Source: a virus. From it: a stretch of DNA of 44,807 bases. The position numbers and the translations under genes are program-made. Below, piece by piece: positions 38,193-44,807 of this stretch; within the stretch, counting starts at the first letter, position 1; each line of letters starts with the position of its first letter. The notes below the pieces were generated by a model, which was given only the letters and a program-made list of their open reading frames with translations, was not told the origin of the DNA and ran no database searches. The DNA lies in the IMG/VR virus record IMGVR_UViG_3300010430_000110, positions 1 to 44,807 of that record; one strand, 5' to 3'.

Positions 38193-38476
38193 ACATCATC
38201 GAAGCCGCTAAGACCGGGCTGCCTATGAGGCGGAAGGAATGGGTGGAGGGTGATCCTTGGATTACTTGGCCTGATCCAAAGCTTGTGACTGATGTTGGGT
38301 TGTCTCAGGATGATTTGATTTCCACAGACTGGGAAGTCAAAGAACCCAAGGTTGAGATCAGCTTGCGGGATCTGGAGAGGGCTTTCGAGGTTGTTGGTGA
38401 TCATCATAAGCCGTTGGGAGCTTTCAGGGTTGTAGCCAAAGAGCTTGGCCTCCCGGTGCCTGGGGGTGGGGGATGA
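38189..38476 (+). CDS. Tad2-like (DUF2829) protein, candidate anti-Thoeris
   Basis: 95 residues. IIEAAKTGLPMRRKEW, then a short strand region, then DDLISTDWEVKE follow the pattern of the Tad2/DUF2829 family (EA...G...RR..W......DL...DWE). Tad2 binds the cyclic ADPR-type signals of Thoeris and CBASS. The C-terminal 40 residues (VEISLRDLERAFEVVGDHHK) extend beyond the usual domain. The start at 38189 overlaps the upstream stop. Family resemblance is by eye, and many relatives are uncharacterised. Confidence 0.6.
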   Translation: MNIIEAAKTGLPMRRKEWVEGDPWITWPDPKLVTDVGLSQDDLISTDWEVKEPKVEISLRDLERAFEVVGDHHKPLGAFRVVAKELGLPVPGGGG

Positions 38477-38670
38477 GTGACGGAGCAAAGAACAAATTCG
38501 TAAACCGTTTCGTGGGCTCCTTTCTGGGAGCCTTGGCAGCTAAGGAATACCATCGCGTGAAGATTGCGGAGATGGAGATGCCAGTTGAACATGCCCGGAT
38601 ATTAGCTGAGAGGGCTTGGGTCGAATATCGCCGACTGGTTTTGAAGTGGCCGGAGCCGGATGATGACTAG
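38473..38670 (+). CDS. Hypothetical protein
   Basis: 65 residues, helical, coupled to the Tad2-like gene (ATGA). The helix FLGALAAKEYHRVKIAEMEM suggests an oligomer. The stop lies inside the start of the next gene. Not recognised. Confidence 0.5.
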   Translation: MSDGAKNKFVNRFVGSFLGALAAKEYHRVKIAEMEMPVEHARILAERAWVEYRRLVLKWPEPDDD

Positions 38671-39043
38671 ACGCATCGACGCATTGGTGGCTGAGAGGGT
38701 GATGGGGTGGTGGGATTGCCAGAAATATGCGAATGGCTGGTTCGGAATGAATCCGCATTGGAATAAAGGTGAAGGGCATCAAGACACTCTCCCCCCCTAC
38801 TCCACTTCGATCCAGGCAGCCTGGGAGGTGGTGGAGAAGATGAAACCAACGCACCACTTCAACTTGAGTGTTATGACAAACGGCTACATTGAAGCCAGCT
38901 TTGCCGAGTGGATAGGGCCAACGCTTTTGCATGAAGCGTGGATCAATGCAGATGAAGACACAGAAGAAATGGCCATAGCCCTCGCAGCCCTGAAAGCCGT
39001 TGGCGTAACTGAGGATGAAATCCGGGAGGCGTTGGCGGCATGA
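38660..39043 (+). CDS. Phage ABA-sandwich-domain-like protein
   Basis: 127 residues. DALVAERVMGW and TLPPYSTSIQAAWEVVEKM are characteristic of a frequent phage accessory family (ABA sandwich). The end, VTEDEIREALAA, forms part of a duplicated segment. An MM pair gives two possible starts (38660, 38663). Role unknown; such genes mark accessory, not essential, regions. Confidence 0.65.
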   Translation: MMTRRIDALVAERVMGWWDCQKYANGWFGMNPHWNKGEGHQDTLPPYSTSIQAAWEVVEKMKPTHHFNLSVMTNGYIEASFAEWIGPTLLHEAWINADEDTEEMAIALAALKAVGVTEDEIREALAA

Positions 39044-39336
39044 GTTTTGATGTGAAATTCATACAGAGCGAGATGGGTTACAGCCAAGATTCTGCTTGGT
39101 ATGTTAGCCGGCTTAAAGCAGCATGCGACCGGATCGAGGAGTTGGAGCGCATTGTATCAGCAGCCACCCTTGAGGTTGGCAAGCATATGTGCGCCGCTGA
39201 GGATGCCGAAGCCCGCTGCGCCAGATACAAAGAGGCGTTGGAGGCCATCTCAAAGATGCACTACCAGATGGTTGCTGAGTATCCGCTCACACCGGTAACA
39301 GTAGCCCGGGAGGCCCTGCGTCATGAAGCTGACTGA
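39040..39336 (+). CDS. Coiled-coil protein, duplicate copy 1
   Basis: 98 residues. It shares MSFDV at the start, ARCARY, RYKEALE and VAREALR with the gene at 39364-39657, with a 324-bp period in the DNA. A central helix (CDRIEELERIVSA) suggests a coiled coil. It overlaps the ABA-sandwich gene by 4 bp. Ead/Ea22-like small phage proteins show such repeats, but no function is known. Confidence 0.55.
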   Translation: MSFDVKFIQSEMGYSQDSAWYVSRLKAACDRIEELERIVSAATLEVGKHMCAAEDAEARCARYKEALEAISKMHYQMVAEYPLTPVTVAREALRHEAD

Positions 39337-39367
39337 TGACGAAATGAGGGAGGCGTTGGCGGGATGA
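39323..39367 (+). CDS. 14-codon minigene remnant (MKLTDDEMREALAG)
   Basis: This short frame joins a beginning like that of 39644-39913 (MKLTDD) to an ending like that of 38660-39043 (DEIREALAA). It lies at the seam of the 324-bp tandem duplication and ends in an ATGA with the next gene. It is probably a fused leftover of duplication rather than a functional product. Confidence 0.45.
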   Translation: MKLTDDEMREALAG

Positions 39368-39657
39368 GTTTTGATGTTAATGATGCGAAGGAGTTCCTTA
39401 GGACCAGTTTTCTGGTAGCCGGCAACCAAAGCGGGAAAAAACGCGTAACTGATTTACACGTCCTACTTGCACAAGCGATATCCGAAGTTGAAGCCCTCGA
39501 AGCCCGCTGCGCCAGATACTCAAGGCTGCTTGATGAAACTGTGAAGGTTGCAGAGCGATACAAGGAGGCGCTGGAAATTATTGCAGGTGATCCTGGATCT
39601 TTGACTACTGATATGTCTCAAGTAGTAGCCCGGGAGGCCCTGCGTGAAACTGACTGA
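39364..39657 (+). CDS. Coiled-coil protein, duplicate copy 2
   Basis: 97 residues, diverged copy of 39040-39336. The N-terminal 40 residues differ (NDAKEFLRTSFLVAGNQSG), while EALEARCARYSRLLDE and RYKEALEIIAG keep the shared plan. Divergence at the centre with near-identical DNA at both ends suggests recombination with another phage. Function unknown. Confidence 0.55.
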   Translation: MSFDVNDAKEFLRTSFLVAGNQSGKKRVTDLHVLLAQAISEVEALEARCARYSRLLDETVKVAERYKEALEIIAGDPGSLTTDMSQVVAREALRETD

Positions 39658-39913
39658 CGACCGTCTAAAACACTTCTTCCTACTGGGAACCAGAGCTGGA
39701 CAGGAAGGCAAGAACTACGCTGTCACCCTTCACAATGAGGATGTGGCAGCCATGGCGAAAGAACTCCTCCCCGCCCGGGAGGTGGTGGAGGCTGCTGCAC
39801 ACCTTATAAAACCATCAACCCAGATACTTCAAGTGACTGCACTATGTGCCTGGGATGATCTAAAGAAAGCCCTGGCCAAATACGACCGGGTGATTGGGGG
39901 TGGGGATGACTGA
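39644..39913 (+). CDS. Hypothetical protein
   Basis: 89 residues from a GTG (MKLTDDRLKHFFLLGTRAGQ). The VEAAAHLIKPSTQIL helix and a Gly/Asp end follow. It overlaps both neighbours by a few bases. Its first codons match the remnant at 39323. No family was recognised. Confidence 0.5.
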   Translation: MKLTDDRLKHFFLLGTRAGQEGKNYAVTLHNEDVAAMAKELLPAREVVEAAAHLIKPSTQILQVTALCAWDDLKKALAKYDRVIGGGDD

Positions 39914-40208
39914 ACCAACCCTCGACAAACTAGAGCGACTCCTGGCTGCCGGGACGCCGGGGGAATGGAAGATTTCACAGGATGCTCCGGGCCACAAATA
40001 CGATGATGTTTTCTATGTGGATGTAAACCGATACTGGTTTGCTGAAGTTCACAAGAAAGATAATGCAGAACTAATCGCCGCCGCCGTCAACAACCTGCCG
40101 AAGCTGATAGCTGTGGCGAGGGCTTTGAAAGCTGATCCAAAATACTTTATGTGGGCTTCTACTGAAGTTCTTGAAGCCCTGGCCGCTTTGGATGAGGGGG
40201 AGTCGTGA
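39906..40208 (+). CDS. Ead/Ea22-like accessory protein
   Basis: 100 residues from the ATG at 39906 (a start at 39894 would add four residues). LLAAGTPGEWK and NAELIAAAVNNLPKLIAVAR form a pattern frequent in small phage accessory proteins (Ea22-type). The role is unknown. It is coupled to the next gene by GTGA. Confidence 0.6.
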   Translation: MTEPTLDKLERLLAAGTPGEWKISQDAPGHKYDDVFYVDVNRYWFAEVHKKDNAELIAAAVNNLPKLIAVARALKADPKYFMWASTEVLEALAALDEGES

Positions 40209-40420
40209 GATCCGAAGATGCGACGTGTGAGAACTGCCGGCACCGCTTTAAGGATGTGTGCCGCCGCTATCCCCCGGTGCTGGTTGTGCTATGCGACACG
40301 ACCCGATGGAACTTCCCGGAAGTTCGCCTAAGTGACTGGTGCGGGGAGTTCGGCGGGACCGTGGAGTACGTCAACAAGAAATATGTGAGCGTACTCAGAA
40401 AAGAAAATCCCCCAGACTAA
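40205..40420 (+). CDS. Small Cys-rich accessory protein
   Basis: 71 residues from a GTG start. ATCENCRHRFKDVCRRYPP and a later WCGEFGG place five cysteines as in a common phage zinc-binding family (CENCRFW...CRRYPP...WCGEF). It closes the small-gene array. The last codons form the left arm of the terminator at 40405-40434. Confidence 0.6.
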   Translation: MRSEDATCENCRHRFKDVCRRYPPVLVVLCDTTRWNFPEVRLSDWCGEFGGTVEYVNKKYVSVLRKENPPD

Positions 40421-40434
40421 AGCCTGAGGGATTT
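40405..40434. terminator. Bidirectional terminator between converging genes
   Basis: AAATCCC-c-CAG pairs with CTG-a-GGGATTT around an 8-base loop, giving T runs on both strands. It ends the rightward accessory array and the leftward lipoprotein transcript. Confidence 0.75.
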
Positions 40435-40469
40435 GCAATTGGCAAGTTGGCCGGTGGGGAACCGAGCCA

Positions 40470-41156
40470 TCAGAACTCCCCGGCACCTGCATCACCTACC
40501 AGTTCAAACTCAAAGGCGTCAAGCAAATCATCGCCCTGCTCCTGGGGTCCGTCGCCGGCCCAGTCGTAATACACCCCTACCAGCTTCTCACCAGGAACCA
40601 CCACAGCCCAGAGCTTCCGAAGCATGACAGTGTCGTCGTCGATCGTCTTTGCGTAGTCGGTCAGTAGGAGGGCTTTCTCTTCGCCGTCGACCATCTTTTT
40701 GGATTCGATGTTGTAAGGAACCATGCGCTCGGTGTCCCAGAACTCGATTGACACCTCATAGGTCCCGTCGCTGTACTCCCAGAGAAGTCCTGAGCGGATC
40801 CAGCAATCCCGCATGACATTGCCGACGCAGTAGTTCTGCCCGACGAATTCGTCGACTGCAGGGTTGTCGTTCACCAATTGATACTTGGCGACAAGCGTCG
40901 GCTTGCCGTCTGAATTGTCAATTGTCGAATCAACTGAACCGTCACCGCCGACTACAACCTTTGTAGTAGTGGTCGTCGTGGTCTCAACCTCGACTGTCGG
41001 AGATTCTTGCGGCGCGGGCTCTATGTCGTCCCGTATTTTTTCGTCGCTGTCGCCGTCTTCTGATGCTTTGGGGTCTGCACCGTCGCCGATGTTCACGGTG
41101 TCGATGGTGCCGCACGAAATGAGTCCAAGGAAGATGGTAATGATCGCGTATTTCAT
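40470..41156 (-). CDS. Lone antisense lipoprotein (moron-like)
   Basis: 228 residues. MKYAIITIFLGLISCGT has a lipobox (LISC, Cys15). A Thr-rich linker (TTTTTTTK, about residue 60) leads to an acidic C-terminal domain of about 140 residues with two cysteines and aromatic strands (EYSDGTYEVSIEFWD). It is the only leftward gene in a rightward region, flanked by a terminator and its own promoter region, which is how lysogenic-conversion morons are organised. Surface exclusion of other phages is a reasonable guess. Its DNA contains a 22-bp-like GCGCGGGCTCTATGTC repeat (41012-41027) in frame. Confidence 0.7.
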   Translation of the reverse strand: MKYAIITIFLGLISCGTIDTVNIGDGADPKASEDGDSDEKIRDDIEPAPQESPTVEVETTTTTTTKVVVGGDGSVDSTIDNSDGKPTLVAKYQLVNDNPAVDEFVGQNYCVGNVMRDCWIRSGLLWEYSDGTYEVSIEFWDTERMVPYNIESKKMVDGEEKALLLTDYAKTIDDDTVMLRKLWAVVVPGEKLVGVYYDWAGDGPQEQGDDLLDAFEFELVGDAGAGEF

Positions 41157-41361
41157 GGCTCGGTTTCTCCTGTCAAGGGTTACATATTACACCTACGGCA
41201 GTTCCACGTGGAACTTGAACTTTTTTGTAAGTGCCTGTAATTTCTCGAGATTTCGGTGTAAGAAGTTTCACGGCTCACTTCGGGGTTGACCCGTTTTCGG
41301 CCTCCGCGTTAGGGTCGGCCCACTGACTCGCAAACCGAATAAAAAAGAAGACACTACTCTC
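41157..41361. promoter_or_regulatory. Divergent control region with 14-bp palindrome
   Basis: GTTCCACGTGGAAC (41201-41214) is a perfect palindrome between the lipoprotein gene and the helicase gene. On its right, TTGAAC (41215-41220) and TGTAAT (41236-41241) are 15 bp apart, a weak promoter. On the left a TAATAT box on the - strand lies one helical turn or so from the palindrome. A single dimeric repressor could control both directions. AGGAGAAACCGAGCC precedes the lipoprotein start. Confidence 0.55.
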
Positions 41362-42906
41362 GTGGGCACTGAATCTGATTGTCTCAAAAACTTCATCCGC
41401 TTCTTTAAGGAGCATCCCCCGACCTTTGCCAAAGCGGCGGAGTCGACGACGTTTCGGGTCGGCGGCAAGAGATACCACTACGACGACCTGAACTCTCTAA
41501 CCCGGCTGTTCACCGCCGACGTCATCTTGGATTACGACCTGGGTCCTTGGTGGAAGATGCCGGCCGATGAGAAGCTGCAGTTTCTGACTCAGTTCATCTC
41601 GAACACTTTCCGCCAGGACATCGTCCAAGCCAAAAAGGCGAAGGATGCGCTGAAAGAAAAGATCAGAGGCAACGGCAAGGCTGACCTGAACCTGCCGGAC
41701 CCGGATTATATACTCAGTCACCTGCAGCCCTACCGGGTACTCGGCGACACCCGCCGGGAAGCGGGCTTCAGATTCCTCGACACCAAAACGAAGTCGGTGA
41801 CCGACTATGACTACTACTCGATTCAGTTGGCGCTGAAGTCGGGCGACATCGACAAAGGAATCATCGACCAGTTCCTGTCCCAGATCCTGCACGTTCGGGA
41901 GGACTACAACCCCCACGACGACTACCAGATCCGTTCGATCGAGGACTCCAATAACGTCTACTCGGTGAACCGCTACAGCAGGCCGAAGTGGATGGACATC
42001 CATTGTGACCCGGCGCTGCCGGAAGAGATTGACCAGTTGATGCGGCACCTCTTTCCAAAAGAGGACTGCAGGTATTTCGTCTACTCCTGGATCTACCACA
42101 GTCTGATGACCCGCTGCGGCACCTACCTGTACCTCTGCGGCGGGCAGGGATCCGGAAAGAACACCCTGGCAACCCTGATCGCCAAGCTCCACGGCATCAG
42201 CAATGTCTCAAACCCGAAGCAGGACAGCTTCACCGGACGGTTCAACCAGTACCTGAAGTTCAAGCGGTTCGTGTTCTTCGACGAATTCAACTGCAGGAAG
42301 CGCCAGGACAAAGACATCCTGAAGTCGATCATCAATGACCGGATTCAAATCGAGGCTAAGGGTAGAGACCATGAAGACATTGACATCCACGCTTCGTACT
42401 TCCTGGCGAACAACTCTCTCGAAGCGATCGGCCTTGATCCAGTGGATCGCCGTTTCTCGGTGCCGGACGTCACCCATGACTCGATCATTCCAGTATACGG
42501 ACGACAGTGGATGCAAGATCTTCTGGCGCTATTCGAATCTGATGAGTACGTAGCGCCGTTCGGCCGCTGGATCCTGGAAGAGTTCAAAGATACTCCGTAC
42601 TCGAACGAAGACCCCTACCAGAAAACCCGCTTTGAAGAGATCGTCCTGGCTACGGTGAGGATCGGCATGGCTGAGACCGTGGCGAAGATCCTGCAGCGGG
42701 AGCAGAACACTTATGACTATTACGAAGAGCAGGAGATGTTCCGGCGGGTCCACAAGGGCCAGAAGTATCCGTCCCTGCAGGACTGGATGAAGTTTCTCCG
42801 GGACGTCCGCAAAGACGGACAACCCCTCGGTGTTGTCGAGGGCAAGATTTTTAGGGTGGCTTCGGAGTACTCCGTCGCTGACTACGATGAGGACGACGGG
42901 ATTTGA
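41362..42906 (+). CDS. SF3-type replicative helicase
   Basis: 514 residues from a GTG start. The ATPase core has Walker A GGQGSGKNT (K266), Walker B FVFFDEFN, and the SF3 motif C in YFLANNS. This is the D5/phage-P4-like family of DNA helicases. The N-terminal 230 residues contain no clear primase motif, so priming is probably done by host DnaG or by an unrecognised domain. It overlaps the polymerase start by 4 bp, so the two make a coupled replisome unit. Confidence 0.88.
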   Translation: MGTESDCLKNFIRFFKEHPPTFAKAAESTTFRVGGKRYHYDDLNSLTRLFTADVILDYDLGPWWKMPADEKLQFLTQFISNTFRQDIVQAKKAKDALKEKIRGNGKADLNLPDPDYILSHLQPYRVLGDTRREAGFRFLDTKTKSVTDYDYYSIQLALKSGDIDKGIIDQFLSQILHVREDYNPHDDYQIRSIEDSNNVYSVNRYSRPKWMDIHCDPALPEEIDQLMRHLFPKEDCRYFVYSWIYHSLMTRCGTYLYLCGGQGSGKNTLATLIAKLHGISNVSNPKQDSFTGRFNQYLKFKRFVFFDEFNCRKRQDKDILKSIINDRIQIEAKGRDHEDIDIHASYFLANNSLEAIGLDPVDRRFSVPDVTHDSIIPVYGRQWMQDLLALFESDEYVAPFGRWILEEFKDTPYSNEDPYQKTRFEEIVLATVRIGMAETVAKILQREQNTYDYYEEQEMFRRVHKGQKYPSLQDWMKFLRDVRKDGQPLGVVEGKIFRVASEYSVADYDEDDGI

Positions 42907-44807
42907 CCAACCTACTTCCGAAGACCCATAACGGCAGACCTTTAAAGGATCTGAAGCACTGCTACATCGACTTTGAATTTAACAAGTCGTCTGAGCGGTA
43001 CATGAACCTGGTGAGCGCTGCGTGGCTTTCCGGTGAGTCCCACAGCAATGTTTGGCTCCACAATAGCCCCTCAGGCAAAGCTACACTCCGGGAGATGCTC
43101 CTGGAGATGCGGGACACTCACGTCTTTGTCGCCTTCAATGTCGGCGCCGAAGCGTCGTCTTTCATAGCCCTGAAACTGGACCCCACCAAGTTCGCCTGGA
43201 TTGATCTGCAACTCGAATACAAGATGCTGCTCAACCATTGGCACAAGTACACCTACGGCCAGCAACTGATCAAAGGCAAGAAGCGCCGCACCAAGCCGCC
43301 TGGTAATAAGTATGAGATGACCGAAGAGCAGCGCAAGGCTGCCGACAACTCGAAGCCGGAGAAGAGTCTGGCGTCGGCCTGCTACAAAATGCTCGGCGTA
43401 GAAATCGACACGGGCCATAAAAATGAGATGCGGGACCTGATCATTTCGGGTGACCAATACAAGATCGAGGAGAGCCAAGCAGATATTCTTGAGTACAACA
43501 GAACGGACGTAGTCAATCTCCCCCTGCTATACACGGAAATCATCGACGCCTATAAGTCGTCGGCAGCCAAGCGTGACATCAAACTGTCGGAGATCTTCTG
43601 GCGGGGTCACACTGCGGCACGGACTGCAATGATCGAGAAGACCGGCTACCCGGTGAACCCGACCAAGGTGAAGAACTTCTCCAAGTCGGTGCCGAAGATC
43701 CTCTCTGACATCGCCGAGGACATAAACGAACAGTTTCCGGATGGAGGATTCTTCCAATGGGATCGCGCCAGGGGCCGCTACACGATGAAGCAAAAGCCTT
43801 TGCGCGACTTCATCAAGACGACTCCCTTCGCCGGGAAATGGCAGAAGACCAAAGGCGGGCAGGACTCCTTATCGCTCGAAGCATGGCAGCGTCACTATCA
43901 CTGCAGGCACAGCTACGAGAGAGGCAAACTGCCGGATCAGATCATCAGATTTCTCAAGACCAAGCAGAATCTCAACGGCTTTCTTCCCGCTCCAAAAGGC
44001 AGCGGTCGGAAGACGTTCTTCAATGCCTATGGCGGCGATGGGAGAGCCAGAGCCTGGCTGAATCCATACGGCGCTCAAAGCTCCAGGTTTCAACCCTCGG
44101 CCACTGGATTCATCCCTCTGAAGTCGGCATGGATGAGGTCGATGATTGAGCCCAAGCCGGGCTTCAGTATCTGCGGAATTGACTACGGCTCGGAGGAATT
44201 CCTCCTGGCTGCCCTCTTGTCGAAAGACAAGAAGATGTACCAGTCCTACGCCTCCGGTGACCCCTACCTGTCCTTTGCAAAGAAGGCCGGGGCTGTCCCG
44301 AAGTCTGGCACCCGGTCGGAGTACGCCGTTGAGCGGCTTCGATTCAAATCCACTGTTCTCGGCGTCGGCTACCTCATGGCGAAGTATTCCCTTGCCGGTA
44401 AGCTGACTGATGACACCGGAGTCCACCATACCCCCGAAGACGCCGAGAAGCTGATCAACCTTTATTTTGAGGTCTACAGTGGATATGCGTCGTGGATTGA
44501 GTCGAGTTATCAGGACTATCGTCGGAAAGGCTATCTCAAGCTGCCAGACGGTTGGATTATGTTTGGTGATAACCCTAATCATCGCTCTGTTTCGAATTGT
44601 CCAGTTCAAGGACTGGGTGGGTGCGTCCTTCGAAAGGCTATTGAGCTATCTCAGCTTAGAGGACTTCGTGTAATCATCCCCCTGCATGACGCCATCTACA
44701 TCGAGTATCCGACTCACCAGCCGGAGAAGATCGACATCCTCTACGACGCCATGAAGGAAGCCTTCCGCTACTACTTCCAGGAAGACGAAGTGGTGTACGG
44801 GTGGAGC
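42903..44807 (+). CDS. polA-like: DNA polymerase family A with 3'-5' exonuclease (continues at 1-273)
   Basis: Start TTG at 42903 overlaps the helicase stop. Read through the circular join, the protein is about 684 residues. Exonuclease: motif I YIDFEF (D23, E25), motif II FNVGAE (N79, E83 in place of the usual Asp), motif III YNRTD (Y198, D202). Polymerase: motif A IDYGSEE (D427), motif B R478-x3-K482-x3-L486-G487 and Y490, motif C HD (595-596). L486 equals Phe762 of E. coli Pol I. No stop occurs before the window end. Confidence 0.93.
   Translation, partial: MTNLLPKTHNGRPLKDLKHCYIDFEFNKSSERYMNLVSAAWLSGESHSNVWLHNSPSGKATLREMLLEMRDTHVFVAFNVGAEASSFIALKLDPTKFAWIDLQLEYKMLLNHWHKYTYGQQLIKGKKRRTKPPGNKYEMTEEQRKAADNSKPEKSLASACYKMLGVEIDTGHKNEMRDLIISGDQYKIEESQADILEYNRTDVVNLPLLYTEIIDAYKSSAAKRDIKLSEIFWRGHTAARTAMIEKTGYPVNPTKVKNFSKSVPKILSDIAEDINEQFPDGGFFQWDRARGRYTMKQKPLRDFIKTTPFAGKWQKTKGGQDSLSLEAWQRHYHCRHSYERGKLPDQIIRFLKTKQNLNGFLPAPKGSGRKTFFNAYGGDGRARAWLNPYGAQSSRFQPSATGFIPLKSAWMRSMIEPKPGFSICGIDYGSEEFLLAALLSKDKKMYQSYASGDPYLSFAKKAGAVPKSGTRSEYAVERLRFKSTVLGVGYLMAKYSLAGKLTDDTGVHHTPEDAEKLINLYFEVYSGYASWIESSYQDYRRKGYLKLPDGWIMFGDNPNHRSVSNCPVQGLGGCVLRKAIELSQLRGLRVIIPLHDAIYIEYPTHQPEKIDILYDAMKEAFRYYFQEDEVVYGWS
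44685..44807. repeat. Terminal direct repeat, right copy
   Basis: Identical to 1-123. It carries the motif C region of the polymerase in the correct frame, so joining the ends at this repeat gives one uninterrupted gene and a 44,684-bp circle. Confidence 0.95.

Noticed and set aside
39330-39350. Hammerhead-ribozyme-like CTGATGACGAAA
   Set aside because: No stem II between the two core parts and no flanking helices; the bases are explained by the duplicated coding segment.
41286-41314. TTGACC with TTAGGG at 17-bp spacing as promoter for the helicase
   Set aside because: The -35 is good but the -10 matches consensus at one position only.
1-44807. CRISPR array, insertion sequence, rRNA
   Set aside because: No regularly spaced direct repeats with unique spacers, no transposase motifs and no rRNA signatures were seen.

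Overview
The window is a complete circular phage genome, cut open inside its DNA polymerase gene. The first 123 bases (1-123) recur exactly as the last 123 (44685-44807). The unique length is therefore 44,684 bp, and the polymerase frame runs through the join without a break. The gene set is that of a podovirus-like tailed phage: large terminase, portal, Mu/HK97-type capsid protein, tail-tube adaptor, beta-propeller nozzle, three glycine-zipper ejection-type proteins, and no tape-measure protein. Lipobox lipoproteins, Sec signal peptides and an SLT-type lysozyme point to a Gram-negative host. Nothing identifies the host more closely.

Layout. (a) 41362-44807 joined to 1-5176, + strand, is the replication and recombination block: SF3 helicase, family A polymerase with 3'-5' exonuclease motifs, an SSB-like protein, an Acb2/Tad1-hook-like protein, a Cas4/RecB-like Fe-S nuclease, a SNF2-type helicase, a GroES-like protein and a resolvase-like nuclease. 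(b) 5173-30318, - strand, is the virion, packaging and lysis block. It runs from lysine-rich small proteins and terminase (about 30-26.5 kb) through portal, scaffold, capsid and fibres to tail, DUF-like surface proteins and ejection proteins (about 5.2-10 kb). Five fibre-like or beta-rich proteins in this block start with Sec signal peptides, which is unusual for virion parts. (c) 30319-31300 is a gene-free, highly structured control region. (d) 31301-35346, + strand, holds unrecognised, mostly acidic small proteins, two of which are preceded by a duplicated terminator-plus-RBS cassette, then a ribbon-helix-helix-like protein and 30-bp iterons with an AT-rich tail. (e) 35396-36725 holds a catalytic-domain-only tyrosine recombinase, an operator-rich intergenic region and an XRE-type regulator. 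(f) 36739-40420, + strand, is an array of tiny accessory genes, including a Tad2-like anti-defence candidate, a 152-nt tRNA-like element and a 324-bp tandem duplication. (g) 40470-41156, - strand, is a lone lipoprotein gene (moron-like).

How it may work. SF3 helicase, polymerase, SSB-like protein and nucleases form a self-contained replication and recombination set. The recombinase, XRE regulator, iterons and tRNA-like element fit a temperate or phage-plasmid lifestyle. The Leu at the position equivalent to E. coli Pol I residue 762 agrees with that. Two candidate anti-defence proteins and three lipoproteins suggest active handling of host immunity and superinfection. The functional links are inferred from motifs read by eye; no database search was possible.
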